Shown here one piece after another: positions 26,616 through 35,362 of a stretch of 64,000 nucleotides of DNA. The notes under the pieces were generated by a model, which searched no databases, was not told where the DNA came from, and saw only the letters and a list, made by a program, of their open reading frames with translations. Within the stretch, counting starts at the first letter, position 1; each line of letters opens with the position of its first letter. Made by a program: the position numbers and the translations under genes. Source of the DNA: Methyloceanibacter methanicus (GTDB lineage Bacteria > Pseudomonadota > Alphaproteobacteria > Rhizobiales > Methyloligellaceae); the NCBI RefSeq assembly GCF_001723285.1, contig NZ_LPWG01000001.1, positions 49,907 through 113,906 on the forward strand. The letters run 5' to 3'.

Positions 26616-28109
26616 TCATCCCCCCGAATATTTCTTCATGACGTCCCGGCAAACCGCCCACCAAAGGTCGAAGAACGGAACGTCCGGCCGTCGCGGACGG
26701 AACTTCGTTTCGGCTGTCGCGGTGATGGAGATTTCCGCCGCCCCCTGCCAAACCTTAGCCTCGTCGCATGAGACCGTGAGCTCGTTGTTGAACGCCTTTT
26801 CGACTTTTTCAGAACGCGGCCTTCGATCCATATCCACGTCCCAGGTCCACGTCACGGTGTCCACCTCGCGCAGGTCCGCGACGACCGTGGGCCTTACGTC
26901 TCTCAAAGCGCTGACAGAACAGCCGTTCGCTGCGCAGGCGCTCGTGTAGATCCGATCCACGCCGCTCAACGCCTTTGGCAGCGGCATGTTGCCTGTTGCC
27001 CCAAGTGGGGGCTTGAGGACCAATGACGGACCGAGCGGAGGGGACGTTCGTTCGGCCTTTGGCGAACCGTTGCCCATTTCGGGTTCGGCTCGCCCAACCT
27101 CGTCGAGCGACACGGCGACGCGGATCGCAAGTCCGTTGCTGCGGCCGTCCCAATCCACCGCCGTGCAACGCGCGGCTGAGCGGAGACTGGTTCCGAGGCT
27201 GTCGAAAAAATAACTCCGTGTCGTGAAGAACTCGCAAGGCTTCCCGCTGCCGCGCCACGCCGAGCCGTCGTTCGGCGCACCATGGTAATTCTCGGACGCG
27301 CAATCCTCGACGAACTCAAAAGCGTTGCCGGTCATGTCATGCAGGCCCCACGCGTTCGGCAGATAGCTGCCAATCGGCGCGAGCCCCTCGGGCGACGGGT
27401 TCTCGGCGCATTTGGCGACGATCCTCGCGCCGTACACAGACTTCTTGTCGGCGAAGTTACCGTACTTGCACAGATCGCTTAGGCCGCCCCCGTAGTGAAA
27501 CGGCGTCTTGCTGCCCGCCCGCGCGGCATATTCCCATTCCGCTTCTGTGGGCAGGCGATAGCGGCGCCCGGTCTTTTTACTCAGCCAGGCGAGATAGGCC
27601 ATGGCCTCCCGGCGCGAAATGCAGACCGCCGGGTGCCGCTCGGTCACGACGGCGCCGGGCTTGCGGAAGTCGCCATCGGTGATCACCACGAGCCCCGGGA
27701 TGTTACGCGGCGTGCCGGGCTTCAATGTCCCGAGGAACTTCCCCTTGTTGGGGCCAAGGTCCGGCGCCCTGATCTGGCATTCTCCGCCCGGCTTGGCGCC
27801 GGTCTCCGCGGCATAGGCGCCGAGGTCCGCAACGCTCACCTCGAACCGGCTGAGTGCGAACGGATAGGCAATTGTGACTTCGTGCTGCGGCAACTCGCTC
27901 GCAACCGAGTAGGCGTCCGCGAGTTTGCGGTCCGCTGCGGAGGCGCCCATCAGGAACTTACCTGGCGGGAGGGCCACCATTTCAGGACATGCGTCGCAGT
28001 CCTTGAAGCTCGAGAGCGGCGCCGGTGCCTCGGCAAGGGCCGCGGCGCTGACCATCCCCAAGCTGATCATCCCCACGAAGACTGTGAACAGAGCCCCGAA
28101 TTGCTGCAT
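26616..28109 (-). CDS. secreted formylglycine-generating-enzyme-fold (SUMF1) protein
   Basis: The product has 497 residues with a signal peptide (AALFTVFVGMISLGMVSAAALA-type, to about residue 26). The FGE-sulfatase domain spans about 45-340: LPPGKFLMGAS, YPFALSRFEVSV, RLPTEAEWEYAARAG, GLHDMTGNAFEFVED and a closing LRSAARCTAVD. The last 150 residues are a different, possibly Ig-like segment. The cysteine pair of true formylglycine generators is not in the usual context, so a non-catalytic or other modifying role is likelier. It heads a leftward set of secreted proteins. Confidence 0.78.
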   Translation of the reverse strand: MQQFGALFTVFVGMISLGMVSAAALAEAPAPLSSFKDCDACPEMVALPPGKFLMGASAADRKLADAYSVASELPQHEVTIAYPFALSRFEVSVADLGAYAAETGAKPGGECQIRAPDLGPNKGKFLGTLKPGTPRNIPGLVVITDGDFRKPGAVVTERHPAVCISRREAMAYLAWLSKKTGRRYRLPTEAEWEYAARAGSKTPFHYGGGLSDLCKYGNFADKKSVYGARIVAKCAENPSPEGLAPIGSYLPNAWGLHDMTGNAFEFVEDCASENYHGAPNDGSAWRGSGKPCEFFTTRSYFFDSLGTSLRSAARCTAVDWDGRSNGLAIRVAVSLDEVGRAEPEMGNGSPKAERTSPPLGPSLVLKPPLGATGNMPLPKALSGVDRIYTSACAANGCSVSALRDVRPTVVADLREVDTVTWTWDVDMDRRPRSEKVEKAFNNELTVSCDEAKVWQGAAEISITATAETKFRPRRPDVPFFDLWWAVCRDVMKKYSGG

Positions 28110-28349
28110 ATCGGTTAAGTCTCAGCCCCACCTGCCACTTATCGTTGCACGAGAATTTGCCGGCTGCAACTGAGCAGCGCTGGGAGCCGGCCAGCGTCCG
28201 TTCCGGGATTTGCGGCCCGGCTTGCGGCCCGTGTTTTCGGTCGATGGGTCTCCGCATCCAAGCGTCGGCGCCGTACGTCCCGGCCGCCCGGAAACGACAC
28301 TGCCGGCGTGACGCGACGCGGCACTCTAAGGCTCACCAATTGGAAGATC

Positions 28350-28426
28350 TGGTAGCGGAGGAGGGACTCGAACCCCCGACACGCGGATTATGATTCCGCT
28401 GCTCTAACCGGCTGAGCTACTCCGCC
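28350..28426 (-). tRNA. tRNA-Met (CAT anticodon)
   Basis: The 77-base cloverleaf starts GGCGGAG at 28426 and ends with an encoded CCA at 28350. The acceptor stem (GGCGGAG/CTCCGCT), D stem (GCTC/GAGC), anticodon stem (GCGGA/TCCGC) and T loop TTCGAGT all form. The anticodon loop ATCATAA places CAT at 28392-28390. The layout fits alphaproteobacterial elongator tRNA-Met. The CAT-reading isoleucine tRNA is a less likely alternative. Confidence 0.95.
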
Positions 28427-28493
28427 CCAATGGTGCGCTGGGCACGGCCCACGCACTCCAGATCGTCCGCACCTTAGACCCTAACTTGGTCTC

Positions 28494-28650
28494 GCGCTCA
28501 AGTGGGCCGACGGCCGGTAGCGCAAAAATCATGCGCTCAAATAGGCCGCTAGGCCGATAGCGCAAAAATCATGCGCTCAAATAGGCCGCTAGGCCGATAG
28601 CGCGAACATCGAGCCCTCAAGTAGCGCGCTAGCGCGGTAGGGCAAGAAAA
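28494..28650. repeat. 40-bp tandem repeat downstream of the methyltransferase gene
   Basis: About four copies of a 40-bp unit (GCGCTCAAATAGGCCGCTAG followed by GCCGATAGCGCAAAAATCAT) start at 28494, 28533, 28573 and 28613. The middle two are nearly identical; the outer ones are diverged. Each unit contains inverted GGCC-rich arms that could form a small hairpin. The array lies between tRNA-Met and the leftward methyltransferase gene. It is not a CRISPR array because unit and spacer are both repeated. Confidence 0.8.
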
Positions 28651-28652
28651 AA

Positions 28653-29483
28653 CTAACGCTCGGCCAATTGACTCTGGAGGCGGCGATATAGGGACCGCCA
28701 GTAATTGCTGTCAAGCATTCGGCGCGCGAAGGCCTCTTTCCGCGGCGCGGACGAAGACGCCGCATGGGCCGCGCCAACCGCCTGACGCCCCGTCTTGCGA
28801 CCCTTAGCCAGAAATTCGCGTGCCGCCTGCGGGGCGACGCCGAAGCCCGGCTCCTTGACGAAGCGCAGCATGGTGAACAGTCCCACGGGCCAGAGCGGCC
28901 GCCGCTCCACCAGGCGCAAGTCATCGCAAATCAGGACGCGCTCGGGCTCGAACACCGCGTGCCAGCCGATCAGGTCGGCGAAATTGGCCAGTTTCCGCTC
29001 GAGGAACCCGCGCACGCCGTGCTCCTGGCTGAAATGGTTGACGAGGATCACCTCGCCGCCGGGCGCGCAAACCCGCTCCAGCTCGCGCATGACCTTCTCC
29101 GGATCGGGCACGACGGTCATCACGTACATAGCGACCACGGTGTCGAAGCTCTCATCCGCAAAGCCGAGCGCGCTCGCGTCCATCTCGTGCAGCCCGTCCA
29201 CATTGTCGAGCTTCTTCCTGGCGACTTTCTGCCTCGCCTTGTCCAGCATGTCCGGCGACAGATCGATGCCGGTGACGGTCAGGTGCTTGCCGTAGGCCGG
29301 CAGCGACAGCCCCGTGCCGACGCCCACTTCGAGAACGCGGCCCTTGCGCTTGTTGATGATCTTGACCGCGTGCTTGCGGCCCGCATCGGCGACCTGGCCG
29401 AACGTGTAATCGTAAACCGGCGCCCAGCGGCGGTAAGCGTGGCGGACGGATTCGGTGTCCATCACTGGATGATTGGAAGACAA
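28653..29483 (-). CDS. SAM-dependent methyltransferase, PmtA-like
   Basis: A class I methyltransferase of 276 residues. The N-terminal YRRWAPVYDYTFG and the SAM loop VLEVGVGTGLSLPAY (residues 50-64) resemble phosphatidylethanolamine N-methyltransferase of rhizobia (PmtA type), which makes phosphatidylcholine at the inner membrane. Further motifs are GIDLSPDMLDKA and PGGEVILVNHF. A TTG at 29483 has GGGAGGG 7 bases upstream; the ATG at 29462 is an alternative without one. A C-terminal extension of about 60 residues with ARKEAF-type basic helices is longer than usual. Lipid substrate is an inference. Confidence 0.75.
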   Translation of the reverse strand: MSSNHPVMDTESVRHAYRRWAPVYDYTFGQVADAGRKHAVKIINKRKGRVLEVGVGTGLSLPAYGKHLTVTGIDLSPDMLDKARQKVARKKLDNVDGLHEMDASALGFADESFDTVVAMYVMTVVPDPEKVMRELERVCAPGGEVILVNHFSQEHGVRGFLERKLANFADLIGWHAVFEPERVLICDDLRLVERRPLWPVGLFTMLRFVKEPGFGVAPQAAREFLAKGRKTGRQAVGAAHAASSSAPRKEAFARRMLDSNYWRSLYRRLQSQLAER

Positions 29484-29527
29484 CGCTTAACCCTCCCCGA
29501 GGCTGTGAGCCGCTTTCCTTTGGCGGC

Positions 29528-30730
29528 CTAACGCGATTGCACCAAGAACGCCTCGGGCGGCAATGGCGCCCCGACCGGAAATGCGTCCTTGGTTTGGAAG
29601 GCTCCGGCCGCGGACTTGATCCATCCGCCGCCAAGAAGCCGCTCTCCGCCGCCCGATGCGGCATAAAATACACAAGCCTGTCCCGGGGACACCCCCTCTT
29701 CGCCATCGGCAAGCTCCACCAGCACCGTCCCGCTTTCGCAGAGGACCGTCGCCGGCTGCAGCGGGCCCGTGGACCGGATCCGCGCCAAGACCTCGAGACC
29801 GCCGGCCGCGACCGTCTCGAAAGGCTCATCGCCCAGCCAATTGAGGTCGCGCAGCACGACGGTGCGCGCCAGAAGCGCCTCGCGCGGGCCCACCACCACT
29901 TCGTGGCGCCCGGCATCGAGCTTGACCACGTAAAGCGGCTCGGCCGCGGCGATGCCGAGGCCCCGGCGCTGGCCGATCGTGTAATTGATGATGCCCGTAT
30001 GGCGGCCCAGCACGCGGCCATCCACATGGACGATATTGCCGGACTCGGCGGCACCGGGGCGCAGCCGCTCGATCACTTGCGTGTACCGGCCCGTGGGCAC
30101 GAAGCAGATGTCCTGGCTGTCCGACTTGTCGGCGACGTCGAGCCCGAATTCGCGCGCGAGCGCGCGCGTCTCGTCCTTCGGCATACCGCCCAAGGGGAAG
30201 CGCAGGAAGGCGAGCTGTTCGGGCGTCGTGTTGAACAGGAAATAGCTCTGGTCGCGCTCCTTGTCGGCCGCGCGATGCAGCTCCCGGCCATGCGCGCCGG
30301 TCATGTTTTTCACGTAATGGCCCGTTGCGAGCGCGGCGGCGCCAAGCCCTTCGGCCGTTTCCAGAAGATCGCGAAACTTGATGTTCTGATTGCAGGCGAC
30401 GCACGGCACCGGCGTCTCGCCCGAGAGATAGCTATCGGCGAACGCCCCCATCACGGCCTGCTCGAACTTGCGCTCATAGTCGAGCACGTAATGGGGGATA
30501 TCGAGCGCGGCCGCCACACGGCGCGCATCCTTGATGTCCTGGCCGGCGCAGCAGGCGCCCTTCTTGGCCACGGCCTCGCCATGGTCGTAGAGCTGCAAGG
30601 TGATGCCGACGACGTCGTATCCCTCCCGCTTCAAGAGGCCAGCCACCACGGACGAGTCGACGCCGCCCGACATGGCGACGACCACCCGCGTCTCGGCCGG
30701 ACGCCCCGGAAGATGCAAACTGTTAACCAT
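29528..30730 (-). CDS. mnmA: tRNA 2-thiouridine(34) synthase
   Basis: This 400-residue PP-loop enzyme thiolates U34 of tRNA-Lys, Glu and Gln. The ATP-binding SGGVDSS is at residues 21-27. The catalytic cysteine pair region [10 protein letters not shown] is near 110-119, and [12 protein letters not shown] holds the second active cysteine. The IGQRRGLGI block closes the catalytic part. Full length and intact. It is followed, 44 bases on, by the methyltransferase gene. Confidence 0.95.
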   Translation of the reverse strand: MVNSLHLPGRPAETRVVVAMSGGVDSSVVAGLLKREGYDVVGITLQLYDHGEAVAKKGACCAGQDIKDARRVAAALDIPHYVLDYERKFEQAVMGAFADSYLSGETPVPCVACNQNIKFRDLLETAEGLGAAALATGHYVKNMTGAHGRELHRAADKERDQSYFLFNTTPEQLAFLRFPLGGMPKDETRALAREFGLDVADKSDSQDICFVPTGRYTQVIERLRPGAAESGNIVHVDGRVLGRHTGIINYTIGQRRGLGIAAAEPLYVVKLDAGRHEVVVGPREALLARTVVLRDLNWLGDEPFETVAAGGLEVLARIRSTGPLQPATVLCESGTVLVELADGEEGVSPGQACVFYAASGGGERLLGGGWIKSAAGAFQTKDAFPVGAPLPPEAFLVQSR

Positions 30731-31123
30731 GATTGCTGTTAGGCACTCTCTTGGCTGAATGCGCGGCCGGCTTTCGCCATCAAGACCCTACCGGGCGGGC
30801 ATGGCACGACGATGGTGGCGCAAGGCCTGGCCTGACTGCTTCTCGACGCTTCGCCGCGCGGTCGCGAGCCTGTCCCCTAATCCCTTGTGACAGTTTGGAT
30901 AAGTCCCAGAACATAGGGAGCGCGCGCCCGCCACGCAAGCTAAAGGGACACAAACCCCCATTGTGACGCCACAACGCGGACCGAGAAATTTGAAATAATT
31001 CAGAGAGTTTTGGCGATTTCCTTGCGGCTTATTTTACCGGCCGGCTTAGGCAATTCTTAAATGGGGCGCTGGTAGGGTCTCCCTTGATTGTTGCTCATCG
31101 AAGTATTGTGAGTGTTGCGTACG
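30731..31123. promoter_or_regulatory. divergent intergenic region between mnmA and sciP
   Basis: About 390 bases with no convincing gene. The sciP-proximal part is AT-richer, with a run GAAATTTGAAATAATTC near 30984 and a TTAA half-site near 31057. In Caulobacter, sciP is under CtrA control, and a single TTAA half-site here is only weak support for the same wiring. Confidence 0.4.
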
Positions 31124-31402
31124 ATGACTGAACATTACAGGCCACGCGTCCGATACGTCATCGGGCCAGACGGCAGCCCGCTGACCGTCGCCGACCTACC
31201 CCCGAAGGACACCCGCCGCTGGGTCATCCGGCGGAAAGCGGAGGTCGTTGCCGCCGTGCGCGGTGGTCTCCTCAGCCTCGAAGAGGCCTGCGACCGCTAT
31301 ACGCTGACCGTGGACGAGTTCCTGAGCTGGCAGCGTTCCATCGACAAGCACGGCCTCGCCGGCCTGCGCGCGACCCGCATCCAGGATTATCGCGGCAACT
31401 AG
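31124..31402 (+). CDS. sciP: CtrA inhibitor SciP (DUF1153)
   Basis: This 92-residue helix-turn-helix protein matches SciP: PRVRYVIGPDGSPLTVADLP, then RRKAEVVAAVRGGLLSLEEAC, then YTLTVDEFLSWQRSIDKHG. In Caulobacter SciP binds CtrA and blocks its promoter activation in G1 cells. The ATG at 31124 is used rather than an upstream TTG. An intrinsic terminator follows the gene. ctrA lies 6 kb downstream and chpT 14 kb downstream, so three proteins of the same pathway share the window. Confidence 0.9.
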   Translation: MTEHYRPRVRYVIGPDGSPLTVADLPPKDTRRWVIRRKAEVVAAVRGGLLSLEEACDRYTLTVDEFLSWQRSIDKHGLAGLRATRIQDYRGN

Positions 31403-31432
31403 CCCCGCGCTCCATCCAAGACAGGACTTCCG

Positions 31433-31460
31433 AATGGCCGGGCCCGCCCCGGCCATTTTG
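31433..31460 (+). terminator. intrinsic terminator after sciP
   Basis: ATGGCCGGG and CCCGGCCAT form a strong GC stem across a short CCCGC-type loop, followed by TTTTGTTT. It lies 30 bases after the sciP stop. An almost identical sequence follows ctrA at 38038. Confidence 0.8.
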
Positions 31461-31468
31461 TTTGGGGG

Positions 31469-32587
31469 TCACTGCCGTGCCGGGGCTGCGGGCGCACCGG
31501 CCAGCCCCGCCACCGGCGGAAACCCCACGAAGAACACCCGGCACGGCTCGGTCTCGCCGAACGCCTGCTTGAACCAGGTCGCCTCCTCGCCCGGGCGATT
31601 GACGCCGACGCTGTAGTCCTTGTCGAAGAACCCGACGAAGAACGACAGATCCGGCTGCAGCATGTTCATGCCGGTGAGATTCGGGAAGTCGTTGCTCTTG
31701 AACCGCGTCTTGATGTGCACGTCGTAGGGCGCCTCGTACGGCATCGCGTACCCGGAGATGATCTGGCCGAAGAGCTTGTCCGCATAGCTCGGTCCCTCCA
31801 GCGAGGGCGCCGCCGAGCCCGCGCGATATCCGACCGGAATGAACAGAAACTGCGAGGGGTCGGGGCCCTTCTTGGCGCTGTCTTCCTTGCAGATGACGAT
31901 ATTGTTCTTGATCCTGTTGATCGCGCGAACGCGCTCCGACGCGATCTCCTCGTCGATCTTGTACAGCGTCCCGATCGACTCGATGCGCTGAACCTTGTCA
32001 TGCTGGTGCCAGTCGATCCGCCCGACTTCGGGGGACAGGAGCAGCTTCAGATCGTCCTGAACGAACGTCCCGCCCTTCAGGACGGACTTCGTTTCGCCGA
32101 GCCAGGTCACGCCGTCCTTCTGAAGCTTTCCGTCAATCCGGATTTGGTATTCGATGTCGCCGCCCTGGTAGATCTCGAGAATCTTGTCCTTCTTGGCGGG
32201 ATCGACCCGCAAGATATACGCCTTCTCCGAAAGAACATCCGAGCCGTTCTGGACCGCGCGGACAAGCCCGGCGTAGACCCCTTCGATCTTCCGGTCGTCG
32301 GAGCTGACGTTCTTTTTGATGGCGACCACTTTTTCGTCCGCCGCCGGCACTTTGGGCGCCTCGTCCGCTTTCTTGCCAAAGACGAACTCGTAGATCTGGT
32401 TGTCCAAATATCCCAGGAAATTGTCCGTATCGACCTTCGGGAAGGACGTGACGATGACGGCCGCCGCGACGGAACCCGCGATGCCCAAGATCACTTCGAT
32501 GAGGATCGCGTCCCGGTTCTTGCTGCTGCGCCGGGCGATAAGCAGCAGGACGACCACGAGGACGACGAAAACGAGGATCGAGATCAT
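31469..32587 (-). CDS. membrane-anchored protein of unknown function
   Basis: The product has 372 residues. Two hydrophobic segments, ILVFVVLVVVLLLIA (residues 4-18) and VILGIAGSVAAAVIVTS (about 32-48), are followed by a 320-residue soluble part containing Lys/Asp-rich stretches. No family was recognised. The C-terminus is Pro/Ala-rich (PPVAGLAGAPAAPA). It is convergent with sciP across the shared terminator. Confidence 0.65.
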   Translation of the reverse strand: MISILVFVVLVVVLLLIARRSSKNRDAILIEVILGIAGSVAAAVIVTSFPKVDTDNFLGYLDNQIYEFVFGKKADEAPKVPAADEKVVAIKKNVSSDDRKIEGVYAGLVRAVQNGSDVLSEKAYILRVDPAKKDKILEIYQGGDIEYQIRIDGKLQKDGVTWLGETKSVLKGGTFVQDDLKLLLSPEVGRIDWHQHDKVQRIESIGTLYKIDEEIASERVRAINRIKNNIVICKEDSAKKGPDPSQFLFIPVGYRAGSAAPSLEGPSYADKLFGQIISGYAMPYEAPYDVHIKTRFKSNDFPNLTGMNMLQPDLSFFVGFFDKDYSVGVNRPGEEATWFKQAFGETEPCRVFFVGFPPVAGLAGAPAAPARQ

Positions 32588-32707
32588 GGGTTAGATATAG
32601 ACGAAACGGGCTTGGCGGGCAGCCGGGCGGCGGAGGGGCGCATCGCCGCTTAGATGGGGCGCGAGCGCCGAAAATGCAATTCTGGGGTGGCGCGTTCCGG
32701 CGCTGCC

Positions 32708-33031
32708 CTAGGCCGCCCGGAGCTTTCTGGCCGGTCCGACGTCGACCGTCCGCTCGGCCTCCCAGAGATCGTAGGCGGACTGCATATTGAGCCAGGACTG
32801 GGCCGAGCCGCCAAAGGCCGCGGCAAGCTTGACCGCCGTCTCCGGCGTCACCGGCTGCTTCTCCGCAAGGATCTGATAGAGCTGGTTGCGGGACATGCCG
32901 AGCCCCTTCGCGATGGCGGTCTTGGTCAGCCCCTTCTCTTCCACCAAGAAAGGGATCACATCCTCGCGCAGCAGCGCGCCGGGATGGGTGGGCCTCCGGT
33001 TCGGGTCCCTCTTCGGATAGGTCTTGGTCAT
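32708..33031 (-). CDS. higA: HigA family antitoxin
   Basis: The 107-residue protein begins MTKTYPKRDPNRRPTHPGALL, the usual HigA start. A helix-turn-helix follows (LTKTAIAKGLGMSRNQLYQIL) and then VTPETAVKLAAAFGGSAQSWLNMQ. The ATG overlaps the last base of the toxin stop (TGATG), so the two are translated together, with toxin first as in other higBA systems. HigA neutralises HigB and represses the operon. Confidence 0.88.
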   Translation of the reverse strand: MTKTYPKRDPNRRPTHPGALLREDVIPFLVEEKGLTKTAIAKGLGMSRNQLYQILAEKQPVTPETAVKLAAAFGGSAQSWLNMQSAYDLWEAERTVDVGPARKLRAA

Positions 33032-33327
33032 CAGTGATAGTCCTCGAAGTTCACATTGGTCGCGTCGCCGTCTTCCCATTGAAAGGTCAAGCGCCAATTG
33101 CCCGAGACCGTCACGGCATAGGTGCCCGTCCGAGTACCTTTGAGTCTATGAAACCGGTAGCTGGGCACGTCCATGTCGCCTGGCTCGGTTGCGCTGTTCA
33201 AGCGGTCGAGCATCCTCTCGATCCGGCCGACGCGCTCCGCCGGAAGCTTCTGTGTTTCGCCCTTCTCCCAGAAGGCCCTGAGGCCTTTGTGCCTGAACGA
33301 CCGGATCACACCTGTAATGTAGCGCAT
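33031..33327 (-). CDS. higB: HigB family toxin (RelE/ParE fold)
   Basis: This 98-residue mRNA-interferase-like protein starts MRYITGVIRSFRHKGLRAFWE and carries the family blocks RIERMLDRLNSA, YRFHRLKG and the C-terminal YAVTVSGNWRLTFQWEDGDA. It would cleave mRNA at the ribosome when free of HigA. It is full length. The operator candidate at 33313-33356 overlaps its first codons. Confidence 0.88.
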   Translation of the reverse strand: MRYITGVIRSFRHKGLRAFWEKGETQKLPAERVGRIERMLDRLNSATEPGDMDVPSYRFHRLKGTRTGTYAVTVSGNWRLTFQWEDGDATNVNFEDYH

Positions 33328-33356
33328 GACACCTGACTGTCAAGCAGCACATTACA
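33313..33356. promoter_or_regulatory. inverted repeat at the higB start, candidate HigA operator
   Basis: TGTAATGT (33313-33320) and ACATTACA (33349-33356) are perfect inverted 8-mers separated by 28 bases. The first lies inside codons 3-5 of higB, the second upstream. HigA antitoxins usually bind palindromes around the promoter, so this fits autorepression. The long spacer is larger than typical single operators. Confidence 0.45.
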
Positions 33357-33536
33357 CTGAAGGACGGCCCCAAGCCGGTGCGGCGCAAGCGTCCAGGCCG
33401 CACACGAAGCCTCATCCTAGGTCCCGCCATTTACCCCTTCGCGAGATTGCGACGCCCCGTCCCTGGACGAATGCCCCACCCCGCCTGCAGGATGGCGGAG
33501 TGATCTACAACTGGTAGGTGAGAGGCGGAAAACCCG

Positions 33537-34373
33537 ATGATCGACGCCAGCAAGGACAGCATTGCCCATTTTCAGATGTGGTGGCTGCTGTACTGGCATG
33601 CGGTTCTTGCGGTGCTCGTACTCTGTCAAACGTCGTACGTCATCTATCGGTACGCCGCGTACTTTTGGCCATGCTTTTTTGCTCTTATCCCGGCTGTATT
33701 CGCTGGAGCGTGGCTTTGGTATTGCGCGGCGTATCCGTGGGAGACCTACCGCTACACGCTGACCGTCAACATTGAGACTGATGGGAAGGCCGTCAGCAAC
33801 TCCTCCACATATGAGGTTCGAAAAGCGAAGACGCCGCTAATGTATGCGCTGTCGCTGGGTGCCCCGGGGTCTAGTTACCGGACCGTGGTCTTCGGCGAAG
33901 CAATCTATTTCGATGTGAATGGCAAGCCGCTGCTATTCACGATGGCGGGGTCTGGCGAGCAAAATGCTCCAACGTCAGTCAGCGTTCTTGCCTACAAAGT
34001 CCTTCGTTTCGGACCAACCAAGTTGGTGGAATTGCCGCCCTTCAAAAAGGCCACCGCGGAGAAAATCGGGGCTGCCGTTCCGATCGGCCAACTGCCGAGA
34101 GCAATCACATTTATGGATGTCGACGATCCCGGTTCGTGGCGACATATCCGCCGTGTCGTCGACTACGCGGACACTCTCGGTCCGAACTTTGTGATCCAGT
34201 CCGCACATTTGCAACTAACAACGGAACAGCCTGGGTGGCCCGAGTTGCCGGGGCATCTTCCCTGGCTCCGTTCGCGAGCCTGGATTTTTCCGATCGGAAT
34301 TCGAGAGACGACATCGATTGTGACACGCGCCGATACGCTCAACAAAGGAGCCCTGATCAATGGCTATTTCTGA
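33537..34373 (+). CDS. two-TM protein of unknown function (cassette copy 1)
   Basis: The product has 278 residues. After DSIAHFQMWW come two membrane helices (about 15-36 and 42-64) and a soluble domain of about 210 residues with VVFGEAIYFDVNGKPLL, FTMAGSG, and a C-terminus LNKGALINGYF. No family was recognised. An ORF starting MAISDEDIRLAILS begins inside its last codons. A second copy of the whole arrangement follows at 34485. Composition is less GC-rich than the flanks. Confidence 0.65.
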   Translation: MIDASKDSIAHFQMWWLLYWHAVLAVLVLCQTSYVIYRYAAYFWPCFFALIPAVFAGAWLWYCAAYPWETYRYTLTVNIETDGKAVSNSSTYEVRKAKTPLMYALSLGAPGSSYRTVVFGEAIYFDVNGKPLLFTMAGSGEQNAPTSVSVLAYKVLRFGPTKLVELPPFKKATAEKIGAAVPIGQLPRAITFMDVDDPGSWRHIRRVVDYADTLGPNFVIQSAHLQLTTEQPGWPELPGHLPWLRSRAWIFPIGIRETTSIVTRADTLNKGALINGYF

Positions 34374-34470
34374 CGAAGATATCCGGCTCGCGATCCTTTC
34401 CATGGACGCATACTGGCGCGCCGCGTGCGAGACGCATGCAGACGCTCTCGCCATTTTGGCCGGTCTCTAG
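34360..34470 (+). CDS. overlapping 36-aa ORF (cassette copy 1)
   Basis: This ATG follows AAAGGAG by 9 bases and overlaps the 3' end of the two-TM gene by 14 bases in another frame. It encodes MAISDEDIRLAILSMDAYWR and ends after 36 codons. The first 14 residues are identical to those of the copy at 35301, although six codons differ there by synonymous changes only. It may be the amputated start of a longer gene. Function unknown. Confidence 0.5.
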   Translation: MAISDEDIRLAILSMDAYWRAACETHADALAILAGL

Positions 34471-34484
34471 GAAGGGCGAGCGGG

Positions 34485-35314
34485 ATGTTTGAGGCCAGCA
34501 AGGACAGCATCGCTCATTTTCAGATGTGGTGGATGCTGTACTGGCATGCGGTACTTGCAGCCATCGTGCTCTGCCTCGCGGTGTCCATCATGGTTCGGTG
34601 CCGGTTCCGAAAGTGGCCGGTCATCTTGATGTTGTTTCCTGCGGCTGTCGCGGTCCTATGGCTCCGCTATTGCGCCGTGAACCCTTGGATTAGCTATCAA
34701 TACAGATTGACGGTCACGCTTGACGTCGACGGGAAGACGATCAGCAACTCTGAGGTCTATGAGGTCCTGAAAGCGAGGAACCCGATCAGGAACAGGCTAA
34801 CGCTTGGCGGCGTCTCCAATGAGCAGGTCGTGGTCTTCGGCGAAGCGATCTATTTCGACGTAGGCGGCAAGCCGCTCTTGGTCACGATGGCCGGATCCGG
34901 GGGAACAAACGTCCCAAACGCAATTAGCGTTCTAGCCCGAATGGTTCTCCGCTTCGGCACGACCAAGTTAACTGAACTGCCGCCCTTTAAAATGGCCACC
35001 GCGGAGAAGATCGGAGCTGATGTACCCATAGATCAATTGCCGATCATGATCACGTTCGCAGATCCGACCAGACCCGACACGTGGAGGCGCGTCAAGCTCG
35101 CCAATCCCTCACAGGAATTCAGTCAAAACTTCTCCATCAAATCCGCGCACTTGCAGCTGACGACGGAGCGTCCCGGCTGGCCCGAATTGCCGGACCATCT
35201 CCCATGCTTCGCCCGCTCGGATCCATGTTTCCAAAGACCATTCCAGAGTCAGTATCAATCGTCACGGACAGTGGCGCGCTTAACAAAGGAGCCCTGATCA
35301 ATGGCTATTTCTGA
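34485..35314 (+). CDS. two-TM protein of unknown function (cassette copy 2, frameshifted)
   Basis: A paralogue of the protein at 33537: DSIAHFQMWWMLYWHAV, VVFGEAIYFDVGGKPLL, TMAGSG and the HLQLTTERPGWPELPDHLP block are shared. The literal frame ends at 35297 with an unrelated tail. One base added near 35202 restores the common ending ALNKGALINGYF and the stop at 35314. GAGCGGG precedes the ATG. The break may be decay of one copy or a consensus error. Confidence 0.6.
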
Positions 35315-35357
35315 TGAAGACATACGCCTCGCGATCCTGTCAGTGACCGCTCGTTAG
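35301..35357 (+). CDS. overlapping 18-aa ORF (cassette copy 2, truncated)
   Basis: It has the same ribosome binding site and the same first 14 codons in translation (MAISDEDIRLAILS) as the ORF at 34360, then diverges to VTAR and stops. Nucleotide differences over the shared codons are all synonymous (six of fourteen codons). It therefore looks like the conserved start of a real protein that has lost its body. Confidence 0.4.
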   Translation: MAISDEDIRLAILSVTAR

Positions 35358-35362
35358 AACCC

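Noticed and set aside
28494..28650. Possible CRISPR array
   Set aside because: The whole 40-bp unit repeats with no unique spacers and no cas genes are nearby.
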